Of a stretch of 12,342 nucleotides of DNA, positions 6,940 through 12,342 are shown piece after piece. Origin of the DNA: an uncultured Prevotella sp. (lineage in GTDB: Bacteria; Bacteroidota; Bacteroidia; Bacteroidales; Bacteroidaceae); assembly GCA_934203355.1 (NCBI GenBank), contig CAKPZC010000063.1:1-12342 (forward strand). Direction: 5' to 3'. Under the pieces are notes generated by a model, which was not told the DNA's origin, searched no databases, and saw only the letters and a program-made list of their open reading frames with translations. Position 1 is the first letter of the stretch, and each line of letters opens with the position of its first letter. The translations under genes and the position numbers were made by a program.

Positions 6940-9036
6940 ATGGACATACTATCGCAAGACATAATGTTTTTGCCCGGTGTCGGACCTAGCCGAAAGGATA
7001 TTCTCAACAAGGAACTCAACATCTACACATGGGGCGACCTGCTGGAATACTATCCATATAAATATGTGGATAGAAGCCGCATATATGCCATTCACGAACT
7101 CACAGGCGACATGCCATTCGTGCAGATACGTGGCAAAATCCTGTCTTACGAGGAGTTTGAGATGTCGGCACGCAAGAAGAGAGTGGTGGCACACTTCTCC
7201 GACGGCAGGGGAGTGGTCGACCTCGTGTGGTTCTCGGGCGCACAGTATGTCTACAAGAATTACAAGGTGGGCGAGGACTACATCGTCTTCGGACGCCCCA
7301 CCGTGTACAACGGACGTTTCCAATTCTCGCATCCCGAAATCGATCGCGCACAGGACTTGCAATTGTCCGAGATGGGAATGCAGCCCTACTATACCACAAC
7401 GGAACTGATGAAGAAACGAGGCATGACATCACGCTCGGTGGAGAAAATAGTGAAGGTGATGCTCCAAAAAATCAACGTACAAATGCCTGAGACCCTGCCC
7501 GACTTCATCGTGCGACGCCTACATCTCGTCTCACGCGACACAGCGATGCGCAACATACACTATCCCAAGAACGCCATCGAGATGCAGAAGGCACGCGAAC
7601 GACTGAAGTTCGAGGAACTGTTCTATGTACAACTAAACATACTGCGCTATGCCAGCGACCACCGACGCAAATATCGCGGATATATTTTCAACCGTGTAGG
7701 CTCCGACTTCAATACCTTCTACAAACAAAACCTGAAGTTTGAACTGACAGGTGCACAGAAGCGCGTTATGCACGAGATACGCAACGACATGTGCACAGGC
7801 AGACAAATGAACCGCCTATTGCAGGGCGACGTGGGAAGCGGAAAGACACTCGTGGCACTGATGACAATGCTCATTGCACTGGGTAACGGATTCCAGGCTT
7901 GCATCATGGCTCCAACCGAGATTCTTGCCGAACAACACCTTACTACTATCAAAGAATTTCTGCATGGCATGGACATACGAGTGGAACTGCTCACGGGAAT
8001 GGTGAAGGGCAAACGGCGCAAGAAGGTGCTCGACGACCTGCTGTCGGGCGAAGTAAAGATTCTGGTAGGCACTCACGCCATACTCGAAGACCCCGTGAGA
8101 TTCCAACGACTCGGCATTGCCGTAATCGACGAACAACACCGTTTCGGCGTGGCGCAACGAGCACGACTGTGGGCTAAAAGCGAGAACCCACCTCACATAC
8201 TTGTAATGACAGCCACCCCTATCCCACGAACACTTGCCATGACTATTTATGGCGACCTCGACGTGAGCGTCATCGACGAACTGCCACCCGGACGCAAACC
8301 TGTGCAAACTATCCACCGATACGACAACCAGATGACATCGCTCTACAACGGTATAAGACAACAAATACGACTCGGACGACAAGTATATGTGGTTTTTCCG
8401 CTCATCACAGAAAGCGAGAAAAGCGACCTAAAGAATCTGGAGGACGGATTCGCAGCTCTGTGCGACATTTTCCCAGAGTTCCACATAAGCCGAGTACACG
8501 GCAAAATGAAACCCGCCGAAAAAGATGCAGAGATGCAAAAATTCGTTAGTGGCGAAACGCAGATTCTTGTTGCCACCACAGTAATCGAGGTGGGAGTGAA
8601 CGTGCCCAACGCTTCGGTGATGATCATTCTCGACGCACAACGCTTCGGACTGTCACAGCTACACCAATTGAGAGGACGTGTGGGACGAGGAGCCGACCAA
8701 AGCTACTGCATACTCGTCACTACCTATAAACTGTCGGATGTGACTCGCAAACGCATCGACATAATGTGCGATACCAACGACGGATTCCGCATAGCTGAAG
8801 CCGACCTGAAACTACGCGGACCTGGCGACCTCGAAGGCACGCAACAAAGCGGCATTGCTTTCGACCTAAAAATTGCCGACATTGCACGCGACGGACAATT
8901 CGTGGCACTCGCACGAGCCGAAGCACAAAAGATTATAGAGACAGACCCAACCTGTTCTTCTACAGAATACGCATTACTATGGAGACGATTGCGAGAACTA
9001 CGCAACACCAACATCAACTGGGCGGCGATATCATAA
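6940..9036 (+). CDS. recG: ATP-dependent DNA helicase RecG
   Basis: A 698-residue fork-regression helicase acting on stalled replication forks and Holliday junctions. The N-terminal region opens with LPGVGPSRKDIL (a helix-hairpin-helix-like GVGP) and continues into the OB-fold wedge domain (about residues 60-125, with FSDGRGVVDLVWF). Helicase motifs follow: Walker A GDVGSGKT (about 296), APTEILAEQH, DEQH box (about 397), TATPIPRTLAMT (about 424), the motif V-like VATTVIEVGVNVPNA and QLRGRVGRG (about 576). The C-terminal RecG block includes DGFRIAEADLKLRGPGD. All expected domains are present at full length. It starts 12 nt after ispD. The gene ends inside a GC-rich inverted repeat. Confidence 0.97.
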   Translation: MDILSQDIMFLPGVGPSRKDILNKELNIYTWGDLLEYYPYKYVDRSRIYAIHELTGDMPFVQIRGKILSYEEFEMSARKKRVVAHFSDGRGVVDLVWFSGAQYVYKNYKVGEDYIVFGRPTVYNGRFQFSHPEIDRAQDLQLSEMGMQPYYTTTELMKKRGMTSRSVEKIVKVMLQKINVQMPETLPDFIVRRLHLVSRDTAMRNIHYPKNAIEMQKARERLKFEELFYVQLNILRYASDHRRKYRGYIFNRVGSDFNTFYKQNLKFELTGAQKRVMHEIRNDMCTGRQMNRLLQGDVGSGKTLVALMTMLIALGNGFQACIMAPTEILAEQHLTTIKEFLHGMDIRVELLTGMVKGKRRKKVLDDLLSGEVKILVGTHAILEDPVRFQRLGIAVIDEQHRFGVAQRARLWAKSENPPHILVMTATPIPRTLAMTIYGDLDVSVIDELPPGRKPVQTIHRYDNQMTSLYNGIRQQIRLGRQVYVVFPLITESEKSDLKNLEDGFAALCDIFPEFHISRVHGKMKPAEKDAEMQKFVSGETQILVATTVIEVGVNVPNASVMIILDAQRFGLSQLHQLRGRVGRGADQSYCILVTTYKLSDVTRKRIDIMCDTNDGFRIAEADLKLRGPGDLEGTQQSGIAFDLKIADIARDGQFVALARAEAQKIIETDPTCSSTEYALLWRRLRELRNTNINWAAIS

Positions 9037-9047
9037 TTATCGCCGCC
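9021..9047 (+). terminator. GC-rich hairpin overlapping the recG stop codon
   Basis: A perfect 10-bp stem (9021-9030 with 9038-9047, GGCGGCGATA/TATCGCCGCC) has a 7-nt loop that includes the recG TAA stop. There is no T tract directly after it, so it may act as an mRNA 3'-end barrier more than a classical terminator. Confidence 0.45.
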
Positions 9048-9134
9048 ACAAACTTTAAAAGTCTCCTAATCTATTATGAATGAACACCTTCAATTGTTAA
9101 ATCTGTTACAAAAACTGTTAACAGCGTAATTAGA

Positions 9135-9167
9135 TTGTAATAATATACAATATTTTTAGTAACTTTG
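9135..9167 (+). promoter_or_regulatory. Promoter of the M23/LysM gene
   Basis: TTG at 9135-9137 and TAACTTTG at 9160-9167, separated by 22 nt, fit the Bacteroidetes consensus with slightly long spacing. The start site would be near 9173, giving a 5' UTR of about 115 nt. The stretch 9050-9134 holds no other recognisable element. Confidence 0.6.
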
Positions 9168-9182
9168 CATTGCAATTACGAA

Positions 9183-9280
9183 ATGCTATATAAGCATAGC
9201 AAAATGTGGTTGAACATCATTTTTGTTCAACGATCACCTTTTGAAGGAATGATAGACTCATTCCAATCTAAAAACGAGTC
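9183..9280 (+). promoter_or_regulatory. Structured 5' UTR with three hairpins
   Basis: Three consecutive inverted repeats lie between the predicted start site and the ATG at 9288: 9184-9189/9196-9201 (6 bp), 9209-9215/9225-9231 (7 bp, GTTGAAC/GTTCAAC) and 9246-9252/9258-9264 (7 bp, GGAATGA/TCATTCC). A competing pairing, 9255-9259 with 9276-9280 (GACTC/GAGTC), would exclude the third hairpin. This could be a regulatory leader; no known riboswitch or thermosensor class was recognised. Confidence 0.35.
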
Positions 9281-9287
9281 CTAAAAA

Positions 9288-10238
9288 ATGAATTTGAAGA
9301 AAACAATTAGAACATTTGCAATTTCCATCATGCTTGCATTAGCGGCAACGCCATCACATGCGCAGGATTTACTCGCACGACAGGCACCAGTTGACCGTAA
9401 AATGGCAGCTGTGGACACAATAATGCTAAAGAACATCTCATTTAAAGAAGAATCTGAATCACCGGCATCAGAACTCTACGCCAACTGGGACAATAAATAT
9501 GCCCACCGTGCAACAGAGCTGCCAGAAAACTACCGCATCGACCTACGCCACTTCTGCATGCCCACCACAAGCCGCGTAATAACAAGCAATTTTGGCTCGC
9601 GATGGGGACGTCAGCACAAAGGTATCGACATTAAAGTCTACATAGGCGACACTATTCGTGCGGCATTCAGCGGCAAAGTGCGAATCGTGAGATATGAGGC
9701 ACGCGGCTACGGCAAATACATCGTCATACGCCACAATAACGGACTGGAAACCATCTATGGTCACCTCTCGTCACAACTCGTTAGCGAGAACCAAGAGGTT
9801 AGAGCAGGAGACGTTATCGGTCTTGGCGGTAACACCGGACGAAGCACTGGTTCGCATCTACACTTCGAGACACGCCTCTGCGGTGTGGCACTCAACCCAG
9901 CACTTATGTTTGACTTCCGCGAGCAAGACGTTACTGGCGACTTTTACGCCTTTAACCGTTCATCTTACGACAGCGAGTCGGCAACAGCAACAAAACTACG
10001 CGGCAAGCAGGATAATTCGTCTATTGCCAAGAACAGCGACAGAGATAACGACTATGCAACCAACAAGCGCTCTACATCAGGTCTTGAAGACCAGGTGCAA
10101 TACCACAAGGTTGCCAAAGGCGAAACTCTTGACGCTATCGCCAAGAAACGTGGTGTGACTATCGACAAGATTTGCAAGCTCAACCACATTTCAAAGAAAA
10201 TGCGCTTGCGTCCAGGTCAAATCCTGCGCTATTCATAA
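9288..10238 (+). CDS. Secreted M23 metallopeptidase with C-terminal LysM domain
   Basis: A 316-residue peptidoglycan hydrolase or hydrolase-like envelope protein. A signal peptide is evident: basic start MNLKKTIRTF, hydrophobic core, and a likely cleavage after Ala25 (PSHA before QD). The M23 (LytM/lysostaphin-type) domain spans about residues 95-205 with zinc ligands His110 and Asp114 (HKGID), catalytic His159 (YGHLS) and the HLHFE motif (ligand His192), so it is predicted active. A low-complexity polar linker (about 225-268) leads to one LysM domain (272-315), which should bind peptidoglycan glycan strands. Having LysM at the C-terminus behind the peptidase is a layout seen in Bacteroidetes proteins. 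It likely cleaves peptide cross-bridges in the periplasm. It is monocistronic, with its own promoter, and converges on the hydrolase gene across a terminator. Confidence 0.93.
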   Translation: MNLKKTIRTFAISIMLALAATPSHAQDLLARQAPVDRKMAAVDTIMLKNISFKEESESPASELYANWDNKYAHRATELPENYRIDLRHFCMPTTSRVITSNFGSRWGRQHKGIDIKVYIGDTIRAAFSGKVRIVRYEARGYGKYIVIRHNNGLETIYGHLSSQLVSENQEVRAGDVIGLGGNTGRSTGSHLHFETRLCGVALNPALMFDFREQDVTGDFYAFNRSSYDSESATATKLRGKQDNSSIAKNSDRDNDYATNKRSTSGLEDQVQYHKVAKGETLDAIAKKRGVTIDKICKLNHISKKMRLRPGQILRYS

Positions 10239-10310
10239 GCAACAAGTGAATTTGCCCCATATACATACGACACACACTGAAAAAGAAAATCTTTATTATA
10301 TTAGAACACG

Positions 10311-10357
10311 AACGCCAGAGAGATATATAAAATTCCTCTCTGGCGTTTATTTTTTCA
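10311..10357 (+). terminator. Intrinsic terminator between convergent genes
   Basis: A 12-bp perfect stem (AACGCCAGAGAG, 10311-10322, with 10336-10347) is followed by a T-rich tract (10346-10355). It lies 73 nt after the M23/LysM stop and 32 nt from the stop of the convergent hydrolase gene. On the minus strand the hairpin has no strong T run directly after it, so termination is expected to be best for the + strand transcript. Confidence 0.88.
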
Positions 10358-10378
10358 CTCACTTCTACATTCTATCAC

Positions 10379-11374
10379 CTACTGCCCTCCAAGCCGCTCA
10401 AAGAACGTTATTATTTCCTCCCATGTCTTGAATTCGTCGCTACCCCACTCTATTGTGGCACCCATGAAGTCGGGTTGAGCCTCTGGAGCAATGAGATAAT
10501 CGCCATACTGCAACTGACGCTCATTCGAGAATATCACACGTCCCCAAGCCGGAGCACTGAGATATTCCTCCACCCAACTCACATCGTCGACCATAGCTTG
10601 AGGATTGTTTGTCGACTGAGGAGCAAGCACATACACATTATAATTCTCTATAAGTTTTTCATACGCTTTGTGCATAGATGCCGTTGCCTTGCCATAACCG
10701 TCGCGCAGAGTCTTTATGTCTATGTATACCACAGGGCGTTCTTTTCCACTCTGACGATCGTCTATATAGCGTATTATAGGCACAAGATAGTGCATGGCTA
10801 TCTTGTCTGTCAAACGATGCTCGCCATGAAAACGTATCGCTGTGGGATAATGCTCCAAGAATAAACCAAATGTATTAACAATGGGATCTGCATCACCAAA
10901 CAATCCAACTACACGACCTCGTTCTTCATCAGTGACCGAAGCGAAATTATGCGTTGTCATCTCCTGATACTCCTTTATTAGTCCCTTGGTCACCATAAAA
11001 TCCTGCACTCCATCCTGGCGCGGATTTTGAAACACCTGCTTGCCGGTGAACTTCGACATTGTGTCGCCCATCTCAAACGCAGGATTCACCACAATGCGAT
11101 CGTAGCCATATAGCATCTCGGTATACATTCCGCCCATCGATGTGCCTATTATCAAGTCGGGCTTTTCCTCCTCGCACATCTGACGCAACATCTCAATTCC
11201 ATCCTGTGGATGAAGCGGGATATCACGAGCCACAACGGTTGCGTTGGGCAGCAAAGTGCGCAACATTGCCACTGTCCCCGACTGTGCCGACGAACCAAAA
11301 CCGTGTACATACATTATCTTCTTGCCCGACATGAGGTCGGGATATTGCTTTACATACTGATTCTCTATTTCCAT
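10379..11374 (-). CDS. YqiA/YcfP-type alpha/beta hydrolase fused to a degenerate HAD domain
   Basis: A 331-residue two-domain protein. Residues 18-205 look like the YqiA/YcfP esterase family: strand and oxyanion region IMYVHGFGSSAQSG (20-33), nucleophile elbow GTSMGG with Ser79, a probable acid in FGDADPI (Asp161 or Asp163) and a histidine in HGEHRLTD (His183 or His186). Residues 215-331 follow the pattern of HAD-family 5'(3')-deoxyribonucleotidase-like proteins (strand VVYID, motif II-like YVLAPQST, YGDYLI, and a closing W-E-E-I-I-x-F-F), but key catalytic positions are replaced: motif I is D218-I-K220, and the acidic pair after GDYLI is Ala296-Pro297. The start is ATG 11374; TTG 11380 is a weaker alternative. 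The protein is cytoplasmic, with no signal peptide. It sits 36 nt downstream of a GntR regulator. Substrates are unknown. Confidence 0.8.
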   Translation of the reverse strand: MEIENQYVKQYPDLMSGKKIMYVHGFGSSAQSGTVAMLRTLLPNATVVARDIPLHPQDGIEMLRQMCEEEKPDLIIGTSMGGMYTEMLYGYDRIVVNPAFEMGDTMSKFTGKQVFQNPRQDGVQDFMVTKGLIKEYQEMTTHNFASVTDEERGRVVGLFGDADPIVNTFGLFLEHYPTAIRFHGEHRLTDKIAMHYLVPIIRYIDDRQSGKERPVVYIDIKTLRDGYGKATASMHKAYEKLIENYNVYVLAPQSTNNPQAMVDDVSWVEEYLSAPAWGRVIFSNERQLQYGDYLIAPEAQPDFMGATIEWGSDEFKTWEEIITFFERLGGQ

Positions 11375-11410
11375 ATTCAACTTATTTAGTCTATTTATAA
11401 ACCTTATTCA

Positions 11411-11770
11411 TTACTTACTACTTTCACTCCATTTCTTTGTAAATTCTTCAATGCCAATGCCGAGCATACGCATCTGGCGAAAAACATCAGGCAATACAGA
11501 GGTCACAAACTCATTGCGACGCGACTCCATTATCTTCTCGCGTGCGCCAGGAGTGACAAAATAGCCAAGACCGCGACGGTTATATATAACATTGTCGCGC
11601 GAAAGCATATCGTATGCCTTCATTGCTGTATTAGTATTCACTTCAAAACACATGCCAAACTCGCGCACACTCGGCACACGGTCGTCGTCATTGTATTTTC
11701 CGTCAACAATGTCATCGGAAAGACGGTCGGCAAGTTGGAGGTATATTGGTTTGTCGTTGTTGAACTGCAT
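11411..11770 (-). CDS. GntR family regulator, short YtrA-like type
   Basis: A 119-residue transcription factor. The N-terminal winged helix-turn-helix (about residues 1-70) has the GntR signature: PIYLQLADRLSDDIVDGKY, then RVPSVREFGMCFEVNTNTAMKAYDMLSRDNVIYNRRGLGYFV. The C-terminal tail of about 45 residues is too short for a FadR or MocR effector domain and matches the YtrA subfamily, whose members usually control neighbouring ABC transport or membrane-protein genes. The start is ATG 11770; a GTG at 11797 would overlap the upstream gene. It lies 11 nt after the membrane-protein gene, so the two are translated from one message and the regulator probably controls its own operon. The ligand is unknown. 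Confidence 0.9.
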   Translation of the reverse strand: MQFNNDKPIYLQLADRLSDDIVDGKYNDDDRVPSVREFGMCFEVNTNTAMKAYDMLSRDNVIYNRRGLGYFVTPGAREKIMESRRNEFVTSVLPDVFRQMRMLGIGIEEFTKKWSESSK

Positions 11771-11781
11771 AATGATACACT

Positions 11782-12342
11782 TTATATATTTAACCACTTG
11801 TTGTTGATAACCTGCATCCGCTTGAAAAGCATATAAGAGCCTACGATATTGGCAATCGACAGTACAATAAATATGACATAAGTTAATGCAACCCTTCCTC
11901 CACTAATAATATCACTATTTACAAGGCAAACCATTACAAACACGAGAGTTGCTGTTGTCAACAACAAACGATAGCGTCTAAACACTGCACTGCCAAGAAT
12001 ATAGAATGTATAAATCCATATACAAATGACATTCACCAAAGAAATTCCTACCCGCACACTGCTATCACCACATAATTCCAAAGCAAGTGGTTTTAGTATT
12101 TGTTCCCAGAAATACACTATAGCCATCTGTGTATGACTACCTAATGTCAAAACATTAATAATCCAACGCAGAAAATCACCTACAAGCAATCCTACTCCAC
12201 CTATCGTCGCCCACAAAAGTGAGACATATACCAAACGGGCTACATATTTCTCTGCTACTGTTGCTGGATGCATCAAATAAGTTATTGCAGACTGCTTACT
12301 CTTCATAAAGTCAAACATCTGATTCGCTCCATACAACATCCA
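11782..12342 (-). CDS. Multi-pass membrane protein, N-terminus outside the window
   Basis: At least 186 codons are visible and the reading frame is open to the right window edge. An ATG at 12339 exists but need not be the start, as the preceding codon (TGG) is also open. Four or five hydrophobic segments are visible: VYVSLLWATIGGVGLLVG, a stretch near ICIWIYTFYILGSAVF, TTATLVFVMVCLV and VALTYVIFIVLSIANIVGSYML. Before the first span, YLMHPATVAEKYVARL resembles the short conserved segment found in Bacteroidetes ABC-2-type permease-like proteins, where a similar PAS/PAT-x-x-EK motif precedes the membrane domain. Together with the YtrA-type GntR gene 11 nt downstream, this suggests a permease-like component, but no ATPase gene is in view. 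Function is not established. Confidence 0.7.
   Translation of the reverse strand, partial: WMLYGANQMFDFMKSKQSAITYLMHPATVAEKYVARLVYVSLLWATIGGVGLLVGDFLRWIINVLTLGSHTQMAIVYFWEQILKPLALELCGDSSVRVGISLVNVICIWIYTFYILGSAVFRRYRLLLTTATLVFVMVCLVNSDIISGGRVALTYVIFIVLSIANIVGSYMLFKRMQVINNKWLNI

Noticed and set aside
10246..10431. Open frame of 61 codons between the convergent M23 and hydrolase genes
   Set aside because: It spans the intrinsic terminator at 10311-10357 and overlaps the hydrolase gene on the other strand. No family features.

Overview
The window looks like chromosome of a Bacteroidales bacterium, most likely Prevotella or a close relative. The evidence is promoters of the Bacteroidetes type (TTTG, about 20 nt, TAnnTTTG), start codons without Shine-Dalgarno sequences, moderate GC, and protein sequences that resemble Bacteroidales families. 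This placement rests on recognition, not on a database search.

Layout from left to right. (1) 1-2606: a two-gene glycosyltransferase operon (GT4 then GT2, + strand) ending in a UUCG-capped hairpin. It is bracketed by two inverted copies of an 88-bp element (87/88 identical). Each copy holds a -7 box and the start of a transcribed leader, and both fire outward. (2) 2531-2727: a probable small RNA of about 195 nt made from the right-hand copy. Its first 74 nt contain no cytosine and it ends in a strong intrinsic terminator. (3) 2791-5393, minus strand: NAD kinase followed by an ABC exporter. (4) 5536-9036, + strand: a DJ-1/PfpI-family protein, ispD (MEP isoprenoid pathway) and recG (replication fork remodelling), closely packed and probably one operon. 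(5) 9160-10238, + strand: a secreted M23 peptidase with a C-terminal LysM domain, behind its own promoter and a structured 5' UTR. (6) 10379-12342, minus strand: a truncated multi-pass membrane protein, a short YtrA-type GntR regulator, and an unusual two-domain protein that joins a YqiA/YcfP-type alpha/beta hydrolase to a degenerate HAD/deoxyribonucleotidase-like domain. A strong terminator separates the convergent M23 and hydrolase genes.

Most genes are ordinary core or envelope functions. The parts most worth a second look are the outward-facing, C-free promoter-leader repeats with the associated small-RNA candidate, and the hydrolase/pseudo-HAD fusion. No CRISPR array, insertion sequence, tRNA or rRNA was seen.
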